A program made the position numbers and the translations under genes. The notes below the pieces were generated by a model. It did not search any database. It worked only from the letters and a program-made list of their open reading frames with translations, and was not told the DNA's origin. From assembly GCF_030657435.1 (NCBI RefSeq), contig NZ_JAUTWS010000004.1:62001-126000 (forward strand): a stretch of DNA of 64,000 bases, in the 5' to 3' direction. Positions 47,624-56,398 of this stretch are shown here, piece by piece. Origin of the DNA: Paracraurococcus lichenis. GTDB lineage: Bacteria > Pseudomonadota > Alphaproteobacteria > Acetobacterales > Acetobacteraceae. Every line of letters begins with the position of its first letter. Positions within the stretch are counted from its first letter, which is position 1.

Positions 47624-48541
47624 TCAGCGGTCCGGCACCCAGACCTCCAGGGTGCCGGGGTTGGGGGAGGGCTCGTAGCCGCGGAAGTCCTGGATCGCCC
47701 AGCCGCGGCCGAGCCGCCCGGCCAGCCGCGCCGCCGCCGGCGCGTCCTCGGCATAGAAGTAGCGCACCACCCGCTGCGACGGGACGGCGGGGGCGGCGCG
47801 GACCTCCGGCACGTCGAACCCGCCGTCGCGCAGCGCGCCGGTGACCGAGGCCGCCGCCTCGGCCGCCGTCGGCGAGCCGGCACGGTGGTGCACGTAGACG
47901 CGCGGCGCCCCGCCGGCCGGAGCCGGGACTACGGCGTCGTTGCGCGGCGGCCTTGCCGGCGGCACCAAGGCCTGCGCCACCGGCGGCAGAGTGGCCGCAT
48001 CGCGCCGGGCCGCAGCCGCGGCCGACGCCTGCGCCGCCTCGCGCTCTCGCTGGCTGGCCGCGATGTCCCGCTGCAGCGCCGCGAGTTGCGCCTCCGCCGC
48101 GGCCCGGGCGCGCGCCAGCGTCTCCTGTCGTGCCTGCTCCTCCGCCTCGGCCGTCGCGCGGGCACGGGCGAGCGCGTCCAGCCGCGCCCGCTCCTGGTCA
48201 AGGGTCCGGCGCAGCGCGGCGAGTTGCGCATTCAGGGCCGCGAGGTCGGCCGCGGCCGGACTCGCCGGCGCGGCCGGGGTGGCATTCGGCATGGCGGTCG
48301 GGGCCGTGGCCGGGGGCGGCGGCACCGGCTCGGCGGGCGATGGGGCAGCCGCAACCGGCGCGGCACGCTCGGGTGCCGGCGGCGGCCGCAATTGCAGCCC
48401 CACTACCACGCCGCCGAGCGCACCGGCGAGCGTCAGCACCGCCGCGATCAGGACGGGGCGAAGCGACCGCCGCGGTGGACGAAGCAGGGGCGGCGCGGGA
48501 CGACGGGTGGACAGTTCTGGCCAGCGAGTGGGCCGGGCCAC
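47624..48541 (-). CDS. membrane-anchored coiled-coil protein
   Basis: This 305-residue protein has a basic, proline-rich cytoplasmic start, one membrane helix (LRPVLIAAVLTLAGALGGVVVG, about 27-48), a Pro/Ala linker, and a long coiled coil (LNAQLAALRRTLDQERARLDAL and AQLAALQRDIAASQREREAAQ). A C-terminal globular part of about 100 residues follows, with VYVHHRAGSPTAAEAAASV, VVRYFYAEDAPAAARLAGRLG and YEPSPNPGTLEVWVPD. The last part resembles the LytR/CpsA-type or SPOR-like small domains seen at the end of envelope proteins; the match is not firm. GTG at 48541, 13 bases after the XRE gene, suggests coupling to that regulator. Confidence 0.7.
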   Translation of the reverse strand: MARPTRWPELSTRRPAPPLLRPPRRSLRPVLIAAVLTLAGALGGVVVGLQLRPPPAPERAAPVAAAPSPAEPVPPPPATAPTAMPNATPAAPASPAAADLAALNAQLAALRRTLDQERARLDALARARATAEAEEQARQETLARARAAAEAQLAALQRDIAASQREREAAQASAAAAARRDAATLPPVAQALVPPARPPRNDAVVPAPAGGAPRVYVHHRAGSPTAAEAAASVTGALRDGGFDVPEVRAAPAVPSQRVVRYFYAEDAPAAARLAGRLGRGWAIQDFRGYEPSPNPGTLEVWVPDR

Positions 48542-48554
48542 GCCCGGCCTCCGC

Positions 48555-49016
48555 TCAATGGGTCTCGCCGGCCTCGGGCTCGACGGCAATCGTGCCCTGG
48601 GCCGCCTGGCTCTGCGCCGCGAGCGCCCGCGCCATCTGGCTCAGCGCCTCCTGGTGCTTCTCGTTGTCGATCATGGCGAAGTTGCGCGCGAGCTCGAGAC
48701 ACATGCGCTGCCGCGGGGAGATCTCATGCTGCTCGCTCTCGGCCGAGAGCCCCTCGAAGAACCAGGAGACGCCGACGCCGAGCACCTGCGCGATCTCGAA
48801 CAGGCGGCCGGCGGAGATCCGGTTCAGCCCGCGCTCGTACTTGTGCGCCTGCTGGTAGGTGACCCCGATCATGCGGGCGAGTTGCTGCTGCGACAGCCCC
48901 ATCATCACCCGACGCTCTCGAATCCGGGAACCCACATGGCGATCGGCCGCATTCGCCCGCTGCCCGGGCTTTACGCCATCGCCCCGCCGCGTCTCGCTTT
49001 GCGTTGTCGTCACCAT
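48555..49016 (-). CDS. XRE-family transcriptional regulator
   Basis: The 153-residue protein has an N-terminal Cro/C1 helix-turn-helix: GSRIRERRVMMGLSQQQLARMIGV near residue 29 (RRVMMGLSQQQLARMIG), TYQQAHKYERGLNRISAGRL and FEIAQVLGVGVSWFFEGL. The C-terminal half is helical and charged (QRMCLELARNFAMIDNEKHQ), as in SinR-like regulators common in Rhodospirillales. I used the ATG at 49016; an upstream ATG at 49064 adds 16 residues. The gene lies upstream of the membrane coiled-coil gene and 105 bases downstream of phaR on the same strand. Target genes are not evident. Confidence 0.88.
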   Translation of the reverse strand: MVTTTQSETRRGDGVKPGQRANAADRHVGSRIRERRVMMGLSQQQLARMIGVTYQQAHKYERGLNRISAGRLFEIAQVLGVGVSWFFEGLSAESEQHEISPRQRMCLELARNFAMIDNEKHQEALSQMARALAAQSQAAQGTIAVEPEAGETH

Positions 49017-49121
49017 CCTGTTCGCCCCCGTTGAGGAATCTCGCCCAACGGAATGCCGCGTCATGGATGGCGTTCCACCCCGGCGCGTGACGAACGCGTG
49101 ATGGAAGCGCGAGCTTGCAAC

Positions 49122-49724
49122 TCACGCTTCGCGCGAGGAACCCTTGTCGGTTCGTTGCGCCTCGGCGAGTTGCCGGCGGAGCGACTCCACCTCGGCCTTC
49201 AACTGATCCACGGTCTGCGCCGGCTCGGTCGGGCGGAAAGGCGCGAAGAGGCTCATCGCGCGTTCCAGCATCGCCATGTTCTGCTTGCTCATCTCCTCGA
49301 AGCCCGGAAGGGCGCCGAAAGGATTGAAGCCGCCCATGGCCTGCTCCATGGAGCGGCGCATCTGCTCCTGCTGGCGGGCGAAGCCGGCCATGGCGTGCTC
49401 GAGGTAGCGCGGCAGGACGCTCTGCAGGCTGTCGCCGTAGAAGCCGATGAGGTGGCGCAGGAAGCTCTCGGGCAGCAGGTTGCGGCCCTTCGCCTCTTCC
49501 TCGACGATGATCTGGGTGAGCACCGAACGCGTGATGTCCTCGCCCGACTTGGCGTCGAAGACGACGAAGTCGCGGCCCTGGCGCACCATGGCGGCGAGGT
49601 CTTCGAGCGTCACGTAGCTGGAGGATTCGGTATTATAGAGGCGGCGATTGGCGTACTTCTTTACCACCACCGGTTGCGCCGGGGGCTCGGGCGCGGCGTC
49701 GGCGCGGGCGGCGTTCTCGGCCAT
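49122..49724 (-). CDS. phaR: polyhydroxyalkanoate synthesis repressor PhaR
   Basis: PhaR senses PHA polymer and represses phasin and PHA genes. The 200-residue protein has the PHB accumulation regulator DNA-binding domain VVVKKYANRRLYNTESSSYVTLEDLA (VKKYANRRLYNTESSSYV) near residue 19, GRDFVVFDAKSGEDITRSVLTQII near 50, and a C-terminal helical region with ARQQEQMRRSMEQAM and a coiled-coil tail. It is divergent from the PhaC-like gene, and the 171-base spacer between them should hold both promoters. The spacer contains TTGC/GCAG-like half sites, but I cannot define an operator. Confidence 0.95.
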   Translation of the reverse strand: MAENAARADAAPEPPAQPVVVKKYANRRLYNTESSSYVTLEDLAAMVRQGRDFVVFDAKSGEDITRSVLTQIIVEEEAKGRNLLPESFLRHLIGFYGDSLQSVLPRYLEHAMAGFARQQEQMRRSMEQAMGGFNPFGALPGFEEMSKQNMAMLERAMSLFAPFRPTEPAQTVDQLKAEVESLRRQLAEAQRTDKGSSREA

Positions 49725-49895
49725 GATGGCTCGGTTCCTTCCTTGGGCGGCGCGGGGCGCCGGCGATCATCGTCGGGCAAGACTAGCACGCCCCCGATCG
49801 TGTTGCGTTAGCGGGAATTCCGCACCGCACCAAGGCCCTTGCGGCAGCGCCGGCCGCCGGACAGGGTTCGCGGCGGAGGCGAACAGGAGTATCCG

Positions 49896-50288
49896 GTGAC
49901 CGCGTCCAAGGATGGTGCATGCAACCTCGACCTCGACCAGTTGGCGGAAGCCTGGATCGCGCTCTGGCAGGCGGAACTCGCCGCCCTGGCCGCGGACCCG
50001 GATGTCGCGGCCGCCTGGCAGCAGGCCCTGGGGCTCGGGGCCGCCTGGCTGCGGGCGGCACGCACTGCGCCGGGCCAGCCGGATGACGGCGGCCGCCCCG
50101 CGCCGGGGGCCGCGGCCCCTGGCGCTGCACCTGGGCTTTTCGCTGGCGACCCGCTGGGCGGCACGGATGCCGCCGCCCTCCTTGCCCGGATCGACGCCCT
50201 GGAGCGGCGCCTTGCCGCGCTCGAGCGCGGGGCAGAACCAGGCGGCGCGCCTCGCCGAAGCCCTCGCCGCAAGCGGCCACCCGCCTGA
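49896..50288 (+). CDS. N-terminal part of split PhaC-like synthase
   Basis: This 130-codon frame starts with GTG at 49896 after a good AGGAG site. Its product has tryptophan-containing helices (LAEAWIALWQAELAALA, then WQQALGLGAAWL) and ends in a heptad stretch LLARIDALERRLAALERG before a basic, low-complexity tail. The tail is probably an artefact. If one G is removed from the GGGG run at 50229-50232, the heptad continues directly into the PhaC frame (LERGQNQAARLAEALAASG). I therefore read it as the N-terminus of the downstream gene, not as a separate PhaE-like subunit, although that remains possible. Confidence 0.6.
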   Translation: MTASKDGACNLDLDQLAEAWIALWQAELAALAADPDVAAAWQQALGLGAAWLRAARTAPGQPDDGGRPAPGAAAPGAAPGLFAGDPLGGTDAAALLARIDALERRLAALERGAEPGGAPRRSPRRKRPPA

Positions 50289-51336
50289 GGCCTTCGCCGC
50301 CGCGGTGGAGCGCGCGCTGCTGCGGCAGGAGGCGGCGCTGGTCGAGGGCATCCTGGCCTATCGCCGCCACCCCTTCCGGCGCGACCTGCCCGACCCGCCG
50401 GCGATCTGGTCCGAGGGGACGAGCCGGCTGCTCGATTTCGGGGAGGGGCGCGGCGGGCCGGCGCTGCTGGTCGTGCCCTCCCTCGTGAACCGCGCGCAGG
50501 TGCTGGACCTGCTGCCCGGCGGCTCCATGCTGCGCTGGCTGACCGGGCAGGGGCTGCGGCCGCTGCTGCTGGACTGGGGGGCGCCCGCGGGGCCGGAGCG
50601 CGGCTTCACCCTGACCGACTACGTCGCCGGGCGGCTCGACCGCGCGCTCGCGGCGGCGCGGCAGGCGGCGGGCGGGCCGGTGGTGCTGCTCGGCTACTGC
50701 ATGGGCGGCATGCTCGGCCTTGCCCTCGCGCAGCGCCGGGCGGTCTGGCTGCGCGGCCTCGCCCTGCTGGCGACACCCTGGGACTTCTGGGCGGAGGATC
50801 CGGCCCGCGCACGCGCGCTGGCGGCGACGCTGCCGCTTTGGGAGGGGATGCTGGACGCCACCGGCGCGCTGCCGGTTGACGTCATCCAGGCGCTCTTCGC
50901 CGCCCAGGATCCCGTCGGCATCGGCGAGAAGTACCGCGCCTTCCGCCGCCTGCCGCCGGACGGCCTGCGGGCGCGCCGCTTCGTCGCGCTCGAGGACTGG
51001 CTGAACGACGGCGTCGCGCTGGCGGCGCCGGTCGCGCGCGAATGCCTCGGCCAGTGGTACGGCGCCAATGCGCCGGCGCGCGGCGCCTGGCGCATCGCCG
51101 GCGAGGTGGTCGAGCCGCGCGCCGTCGCGGTGCCGGGCTTCCTGGCGATCCCGTCGCGCGACCGCATCGTGCCGCCGGCCTCGGCGCTTGCGCTGGCGGA
51201 CCATATGCCGGATGCCCTTGTCCACCACGCCGCGGCCGGCCATGTCGGCATGGTCGCTGGGGGCCAGGCGGAGACCCATCTCTGGCGCCCCCTCCTGACC
51301 TGGATCAAGGCGCTGCCCGCGCCCCCGGGCTTGTAG
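50212..51336 (+). CDS. phaC: PhaC-like poly(3-hydroxyalkanoate) synthase, catalytic part
   Basis: This alpha/beta-hydrolase matches PHA synthases. It has LLVVPSLVNRAQVLDLLPGGSMLRWL near the start (VPSLVNRAQVLDLLPG) and LLLDWGAPAGPERGFTLTDY. The modified lipase box GYCMGGMLGLALA carries the nucleophilic Cys, LATPWDFWAEDP follows, the catalytic Asp is in IPSRDRIVPP, and the His is in AAGHVGMVAG. PhaC polymerises 3-hydroxyacyl-CoA on PHA granules. As written it can start at TTG 50212 (GGAG eight bases upstream) or ATG 50167. The likely native gene is 49896-51336 with a one-base frameshift. phaA follows after 57 bases. Confidence 0.85.
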   Translation: MPRSSAGQNQAARLAEALAASGHPPEAFAAAVERALLRQEAALVEGILAYRRHPFRRDLPDPPAIWSEGTSRLLDFGEGRGGPALLVVPSLVNRAQVLDLLPGGSMLRWLTGQGLRPLLLDWGAPAGPERGFTLTDYVAGRLDRALAAARQAAGGPVVLLGYCMGGMLGLALAQRRAVWLRGLALLATPWDFWAEDPARARALAATLPLWEGMLDATGALPVDVIQALFAAQDPVGIGEKYRAFRRLPPDGLRARRFVALEDWLNDGVALAAPVARECLGQWYGANAPARGAWRIAGEVVEPRAVAVPGFLAIPSRDRIVPPASALALADHMPDALVHHAAAGHVGMVAGGQAETHLWRPLLTWIKALPAPPGL

Positions 51337-51393
51337 GGCGTCGGGGCGCCGGTCCACACTGCGCCGCAACACGATAGGGTGGGAGAACCAGTC

Positions 51394-52569
51394 TTGACCG
51401 AAATCGTCATCGCTTCGGCGGCCCGCACGCCCGTGGGCAGCTTCAACGGCGCCTTCGCCACCCTGTCGGCGCATGCGCTCGGCACCGTCGCCATCCAGGC
51501 CGCGCTCCAGCGCGCCGGCGTGAAGCCGGAGGAGGTGGACGAGGTCATCCTCGGCCAGGTGCTGCCCGCCGGCGCCGGCCAGAACCCGGCCCGCCAGGCC
51601 GCCGTGGCCGCCGGCATCCCGGTGGAGCGCACCGCCTTCGGCATCAACCAGCTCTGCGGCTCGGGCCTGCGGACCGTCGCGCTCGCCGCGCAGCAGATCG
51701 CCTGCGGCGATGCCGCGATCGTCGTCGCCGGCGGCATGGAGAGCATGACCCAGGCGCCGCACGCCGCCCAGCTCCGCGCCGGGCAGAAGATGGGCGACCT
51801 CGCCATGGTCGACACCATGATCAAGGACGGCCTCTGGGACGCCTTCCACGGCTACCACATGGGCACGACCGCCGAGAACGTCGCGGAGAAGTACCAGATC
51901 ACCCGCGAGCAGCAGGACGAGTTCGCCGCCGCCAGCCAGCGCAAGGCGGGCGAGGCGATGAAGGCCGGCCGCTTCAAGGACGAGATCGCGCCGGTGACGG
52001 TGAAGGGCCGCAAGGGCGACATCGTCGTCGAGAACGACGAGTACCCGAAGCCCGAGACGAACTACGAGGTGCTGCAGAAACTCCGCCCGGCCTTCAGCAA
52101 GACCGGCACCGTCACCGCCGGCAATGCCAGCGGCATCAATGACGGCGCGGCGGTCGCGGTGGTGATGTCGGCCGAGGAGGCCCGCAAGCGCGGCGTGACG
52201 CCGCTGGCGAGGATCGTCTCCTGGGCGACCGCGGGCGTCGATCCCTCCATCATGGGCACCGGCCCGATCCCGGCCAGCCGCAAGGCGCTGCAGAAGGCCG
52301 GCTGGTCGATCGACACGCTCGACCTGGTCGAGGCCAACGAGGCCTTCGCGGCGCAGGCCTGCGCGGTGAACAAGGACCTCGGCTGGGATCCGTCCAAGGT
52401 GAACGTGAACGGCGGCGCCATCGCCCTCGGCCATCCCATCGGCGCCTCGGGGGCGCGGGTGCTGAACACCCTGCTGTTCGAGATGCAGCGCCGCGGCGCC
52501 AAGCGCGGCCTGGCGACGCTGTGCATCGGCGGCGGCATGGGCGTCGCCATGTGCGTCGAGAGCGTCTGA
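51394..52569 (+). CDS. phaA: acetyl-CoA C-acetyltransferase (PHA thiolase)
   Basis: The enzyme condenses two acetyl-CoA to acetoacetyl-CoA, the first step of PHB synthesis, and can work in reverse. The 391-residue thiolase has [18 protein letters not shown] at the start. The nucleophilic Cys is in [19 protein letters not shown] near residue 88, followed by [12 protein letters not shown] near 112, ANGIN-type loop [11 protein letters not shown] near 245, the His loop [17 protein letters not shown] near 343 and the second Cys in [12 protein letters not shown] near 376. It starts at TTG 51394 with GGGAG upstream; GTG at 51379 would add five residues. The gene follows the PhaC-like gene. Confidence 0.95.
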   Translation: MTEIVIASAARTPVGSFNGAFATLSAHALGTVAIQAALQRAGVKPEEVDEVILGQVLPAGAGQNPARQAAVAAGIPVERTAFGINQLCGSGLRTVALAAQQIACGDAAIVVAGGMESMTQAPHAAQLRAGQKMGDLAMVDTMIKDGLWDAFHGYHMGTTAENVAEKYQITREQQDEFAAASQRKAGEAMKAGRFKDEIAPVTVKGRKGDIVVENDEYPKPETNYEVLQKLRPAFSKTGTVTAGNASGINDGAAVAVVMSAEEARKRGVTPLARIVSWATAGVDPSIMGTGPIPASRKALQKAGWSIDTLDLVEANEAFAAQACAVNKDLGWDPSKVNVNGGAIALGHPIGASGARVLNTLLFEMQRRGAKRGLATLCIGGGMGVAMCVESV

Positions 52570-52595
52570 ATCGGCTCGCCCAACACACACAGTGA

Positions 52596-52670
52596 CCGGG
52601 GAGGGCGCTGCCCTCCCCGGGCCCCACCCGCCAAGGGCTTAAGGCCCTTGGATCCCGGGAGTTTGGTGGG
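52596..52670. repeat. composite hairpin element after phaA
   Basis: A perfect 11-base stem (52596-52606 with 52610-52620, GCT loop) is followed by CCCCACC and by a perfect eight-base stem (52631-52638 with 52644-52651, TTAAG loop). CCCACC at 52623 can also pair with GGTGGG at 52665. The element sits between the converging phaA and ggt genes and probably terminates both. Its layout recalls the element at 33604. Confidence 0.7.
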
Positions 52671-52672
52671 CG

Positions 52673-54457
52673 TCAGCGGCCGACGGCGTAGCCCTGCATG
52701 CCGCGGGGGTTGGCGCCCGCGAAGATCTGGCCGTCGGGCTCCAGGCGTGCGCCGGTGAGGCGCCCCTCGCTCCACTCGCCGCCCATCTCGGCCGCATGGC
52801 CGCGGGCCTGCAGGTCCTTCAGCACCTCCGGCGCGTAGCGGCCCTCGATCACCACCTTCCCCGGGCGGGCGCCGCGCGGCCAGAAGCTGCTGATCCAGTG
52901 CTCGCTGTGGAAGCTCGGCAGGTCGATCGCCTGCTGGATGCCGAAGCGGTGGTCGACCATGCGCATCAGCATGATGGCCTGCCACTGGTCCTGCTGCTCG
53001 CCGCCCGGGGTGCCGAAGCTCATCCAGGGCTTGCCGTCGCGCAGGACCATGGATGGCGAGAGCGTGGTGCGCGGCCGCTTGCCCGGCTTGAGGCCGTTCG
53101 GCAGCGTCTCATCCAGCCAGAACATCTGGCAGCGGCTGCCGAGGCAGAAGCCGAGCCCCGGGATGGCCGGCGAGGATTGCAGCCAGCCGGCCGAGGGCGT
53201 TGCCGAGACCATGTTGCCCCAGCGGTCGATCACGTCGATATGGCAGGTATCGCCGCCCGAGGCGCCGAGGCGCGAGACCGTCGGCTCGCCGGTGCCGGCC
53301 GCCGCCGCCATCTCCCGCGCGCGACGCAGCGCGGCGGCATAGTCGGTGCGCGGCGCACGGCCTTCGGGCGAGCCCGGCCGCCAGTCGTTGTTCGCCGCCT
53401 TGCCGATCAGCGTCCGCCGCTCCGCCGTGTAGTCCGGCGAGAGCAGCGTCCGCAGCGGCACGTCGACGAAGTCCGGGTCGCCGTACCAGGCCTCGCGGTC
53501 GGCATAGGAGAGCTTCATCGCCTCCACCACCGTGTGCACGAACTCGGCGCCGACCGGGTCCATCGCCCCGATGTCGAAGCCTTCCAGCAGCGCGAGCGTC
53601 TGCAGCATGGTCGGGCCCTGGCTCCAGGGGCCGCATTTCAGCACCGTGTGGCCGCGATAGTCCTGCGCGACCGGCGCCTCCACGCCCGCGCGCCAGCCCG
53701 CCATGTCGTCGGCCGTCAGCAGCGCGGCATGGCGGCGGCCGGAGGTGTCGAGCGCCTCGAAGCTGCGGCCGAAGCGGTCGATCGCCTCGGCGACGAAGCC
53801 GCCATACCAGGCGTTCCGCGCTGCCTCGATCTGCGCCTCCCGGCTGCCGCCCGCCGCCTCGGCCTCCCGCACCACGCGGGCATAGGTCTCGGCCAGCTCC
53901 GGATTGGTGTAGAGCTGACCCGGCTTGGGCCCGCCCTCGCGCAGCCAGAGCGCGGCGGAGGTCGGCCAGGCCGTCTCGAAGAGCGGCCGCACCGTCTCGA
54001 GCGTCGCGCAGATCCGCGGCACCACATGCGCCCCGCGCGCGGCATAGCCGATGGCGTAGTCCAGCACGTCCCGCACCGACCAGGTGCCGTGGTCGCGCAG
54101 CATCAGCATCCAGGCATCGAAGGCGCCGGGGATGGGCGCGCAGAGGAAGCCGGTGCCGGGCACGATGTCGAGCCCGAGCGACTGCATCTTCGCCACCGTC
54201 ATCGCTTGCGGCGCTGGCCCCTGGCCGCAGATCACCTGCTGCGTGCCGAGCCGGGCGCTGTGCAGGATGATCGGGCAATCGCCGCCCGGCCCGTTCAGGT
54301 GCGGCTCGACGATCTGCAGCGTGAAGCCGGCCGCGGCCGCGGCGTCGAAGGCATTCCCGCCCCGCTCCAGCACCGCCATCCCGACCTGGGAGGCGATCCA
54401 GTGGGTGGAGGCGACGGCCCCGAAGGTGCCGGCGATCTCGGGGCGGGTGGTGAACAT
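52673..54457 (-). CDS. gamma-glutamyltransferase family protein
   Basis: This 594-residue Ntn-hydrolase precursor has GAVASTHWIASQVGMAVLERGGNAFDAAAAAGF (VLERGGNAFDAAAAAGF) near residue 14, EPHLNGPGGDCPIILHS near 50, and the autoprocessing Thr in SGGDTCHIDVIDRWGNMVS near residue 405, which is GDT where most enzymes have TTH. The C-terminal half has RPRTTLSPSMVLRDGKPWMSFGTPGG (TLSPSMVLRDGKPWM) and DQWQAIMLMRMVDHRFG. I see no clear signal peptide (MFTTRPEIAGTFG), so it may be cytoplasmic. It probably acts on glutathione, gamma-glutamyl amides or acyl amides. ATG at 54457. Confidence 0.9.
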   Translation of the reverse strand: MFTTRPEIAGTFGAVASTHWIASQVGMAVLERGGNAFDAAAAAGFTLQIVEPHLNGPGGDCPIILHSARLGTQQVICGQGPAPQAMTVAKMQSLGLDIVPGTGFLCAPIPGAFDAWMLMLRDHGTWSVRDVLDYAIGYAARGAHVVPRICATLETVRPLFETAWPTSAALWLREGGPKPGQLYTNPELAETYARVVREAEAAGGSREAQIEAARNAWYGGFVAEAIDRFGRSFEALDTSGRRHAALLTADDMAGWRAGVEAPVAQDYRGHTVLKCGPWSQGPTMLQTLALLEGFDIGAMDPVGAEFVHTVVEAMKLSYADREAWYGDPDFVDVPLRTLLSPDYTAERRTLIGKAANNDWRPGSPEGRAPRTDYAAALRRAREMAAAAGTGEPTVSRLGASGGDTCHIDVIDRWGNMVSATPSAGWLQSSPAIPGLGFCLGSRCQMFWLDETLPNGLKPGKRPRTTLSPSMVLRDGKPWMSFGTPGGEQQDQWQAIMLMRMVDHRFGIQQAIDLPSFHSEHWISSFWPRGARPGKVVIEGRYAPEVLKDLQARGHAAEMGGEWSEGRLTGARLEPDGQIFAGANPRGMQGYAVGR

Positions 54458-54516
54458 GCTCTCGGCTCCCTGGACGCGTCCGCGGATGGCGATAGGGGCA
54501 GCCCGGCGCCGATCGG

Positions 54517-55212
54517 TCAACCGCGCAGCGGCAACCGTTCCGCGATGAGGAAGGGGGCGCCCGGCGCCGAATGGGTGAAGAGGCTGATGGCGGCGACGCG
54601 CCGCGGGCGCGCCGGCGCCTCGCCGAGGAAGTCGGTCACCGCCGGCAGCACGGTGGCCTTCTCCCCGGGCGTCAGCCGCCGCGTCAGCGTGACGTGGAAG
54701 CGCCATTCCTCGAAGACATAAGGGTAGCCCCAGCGTGCCAGCAGCGCCTCCTGCCGCGGGCTGAGGCCGGACTTGCGGCGGCGGGCCAGTTCGGCCTCGG
54801 AGGGCGGGGCGCGGCAGGCATCCAGCGCCTCCACGCAGGCATCGGCCAGCGCCTGCAGGGCGGGGCAGGGCGCCGTCTCGCGCAGCGCCAGGAAGCCGTG
54901 CAGGTCCTGCACCGAGAGCGGCGGCAGGTCGAAGGGCGCGATGCGCGCCGCCAGCGCCTCCGCGGCCCGCATGGCCTCGGCCCAGGAGAGGCCGAGGCGG
55001 AAGGGCGGCTTCAGCGTCGCATGCAGCCCGTAGCCGCGCGGGTCGGCGGTGAGCGCGGCGATGTCGAGGCCGGGCAGCGAGGGCTGCGGCAGCGTCGCGC
55101 CCGTCTCCGCATCGCGCCCGAGCCAGGCCGAGCCCAGGGCGTGCAGCGGGTCGTCGACCTCCGGCGCCCAGTAGAGCGCGAGCCGTGCCCCGGGCTGCGG
55201 CGCGCCGATCAC
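54517..55212 (-). CDS. DUF1045 phosphonate-cluster 2H phosphoesterase-like protein
   Basis: The 231-residue protein matches the putative phosphonate metabolism protein family (DUF1045, TIGR03223), which belongs to the 2H phosphoesterase superfamily. The two HxT motifs are visible: YGLHATLKPPFRL near residue 58 and WRFHVTLTRRLTP near 168. It begins RLALYWAPEVDDPLHALGSAWLGRD. Family members replace or accompany PhnP/PhnN in alphaproteobacterial phn clusters and may cleave the cyclic ribose phosphate made by C-P lyase, which is inference. The likely start is GTG at 55212. It is the last gene of the leftward phn operon. Confidence 0.85.
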   Translation of the reverse strand: MIGAPQPGARLALYWAPEVDDPLHALGSAWLGRDAETGATLPQPSLPGLDIAALTADPRGYGLHATLKPPFRLGLSWAEAMRAAEALAARIAPFDLPPLSVQDLHGFLALRETAPCPALQALADACVEALDACRAPPSEAELARRRKSGLSPRQEALLARWGYPYVFEEWRFHVTLTRRLTPGEKATVLPAVTDFLGEAPARPRRVAAISLFTHSAPGAPFLIAERLPLRG

Positions 55213-55258
55213 GACAGGTGACCCCGCGTGTTCTCCGCAAGCAGATCCCGCGCGCCGT

Positions 55259-56398
55259 TCACGCGACGCGCTCGCCGCCGCGCCAGACCTGCCGGACGAA
55301 GGGCAGGCCGCCCAGCGCGCCCACGCGCGCGAGGTCGGCCCGCAGCCCGGCCTCGATGCGGCCGCGGTCGTGCAGCCGCACCATACGCGCCGGCGTGTCG
55401 GTGACCATGGCGACCGCCTGCGGCAGCGTGACCTCGCCCGCCACGACGCTGCGCCAAGCGGCCTCGACCAGCGCGGCGGGGACGTAGTCGCTGGCCAGCG
55501 CATCCACCGCCCGGGCCCGGACCAGGTCGGTGACGGCGACATTGCCGGAATGGCTGCCGCCGCGGACGATGTTGGGCGCCCCCGCGATCACCTGCACGCC
55601 GAGCGGGCCGGCCGCGGCGGCGGCCTCCATCGTCACGGGGAACTCGCTGATCAGGATGCCGTCGCGGGCATTCTCCGCCACCTGCGCGGCATTCTCGTCG
55701 TCATGGCTGGCGAGCGGGATGCCGAGCGGCGCGTAGCGCGCCAGCACCGCCTGCCGTTGCGGCCCGCGCAGCCGGGCGCGCTGCTCCAGCAGCTCGCTGA
55801 TCCGCGTCTCGACATCGGCAACGCGCAGGCCCTTCTGGCGCATGCGCATCTCCTTGTAGCGCTCGACGTCGCGGTACTGGCCGACGCCGGGCGAATGGTC
55901 CATCAGGCTGACCATGCGCACCAGCGGATTGCCCTCGGCGAGGGCGAGGGCCGGCATCAGGTCCGGCGCCGGCAATTCGCAGCGCAGGTGCAGGAAATGC
56001 TCGCTCTTGAAGAGGCCGGCCGGGGCGAGTTCGGTCAGGTCGTGCAGGCCCTCCCGGAAGGTCTGGCCGCGGCCCGGATCGAAGCCGAGATCGCCGAGGC
56101 AGAGCGCATCCAGCACCGTGGTCACGCCGGCCGCCGCGCATTGCGCATCATGCGCCAGCATCGCCGAGCGGCTGGGCCAGCGGGCATTGCTGCGGGGCAG
56201 AACCTGGCGCTCGAGATTGTCGGTATGCAGGTCCACCACGCCGGGGATGAGGTGGTCGCCCTCCAGGTCCTCGGCGCTGCTCAGATGGCTGCGGCCCGGC
56301 TGCACATCGGCGATGCGGTCGCCGCGGAGCAGGATGGTGCCGGGAACCACCTCGTCCCGCAGCACCAGCCGCGCATGGGTCAGCACCGCTTCCTTCAT
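55259..56398 (-). CDS. phnM: ribose 1-methylphosphonate 5-triphosphate diphosphatase PhnM
   Basis: PhnM removes pyrophosphate from the triphosphate ribosyl phosphonate, leaving the substrate of PhnJ. The 379-residue amidohydrolase-fold protein has metal motifs LIPGVVDLHTDNLERQVLPR (VVDLHTDNLERQ) near residue 52, VSLMDHSPGVGQYRD near 155, PLASHDDENAAQ near 228, APNIVRGGSHSGNVA near 272 and ALASDYVPAALVEAAW near 298. The ATG overlaps the phnL stop by four bases. A second PhnM-type protein is coded at 61727-62872, beyond the operon. Confidence 0.95.
   Translation of the reverse strand: MKEAVLTHARLVLRDEVVPGTILLRGDRIADVQPGRSHLSSAEDLEGDHLIPGVVDLHTDNLERQVLPRSNARWPSRSAMLAHDAQCAAAGVTTVLDALCLGDLGFDPGRGQTFREGLHDLTELAPAGLFKSEHFLHLRCELPAPDLMPALALAEGNPLVRMVSLMDHSPGVGQYRDVERYKEMRMRQKGLRVADVETRISELLEQRARLRGPQRQAVLARYAPLGIPLASHDDENAAQVAENARDGILISEFPVTMEAAAAAGPLGVQVIAGAPNIVRGGSHSGNVAVTDLVRARAVDALASDYVPAALVEAAWRSVVAGEVTLPQAVAMVTDTPARMVRLHDRGRIEAGLRADLARVGALGGLPFVRQVWRGGERVA

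Noticed and set aside
49725..49895. A defined PhaR operator in the phaR-phaC spacer
   Set aside because: TTGC and GCAG half sites occur but are too frequent in this DNA to define a site.
54458..55240. Extension of the gamma-glutamyltransferase frame upstream of 54457
   Set aside because: It runs across the DUF1045 gene in another frame and lacks similarity to the enzyme.
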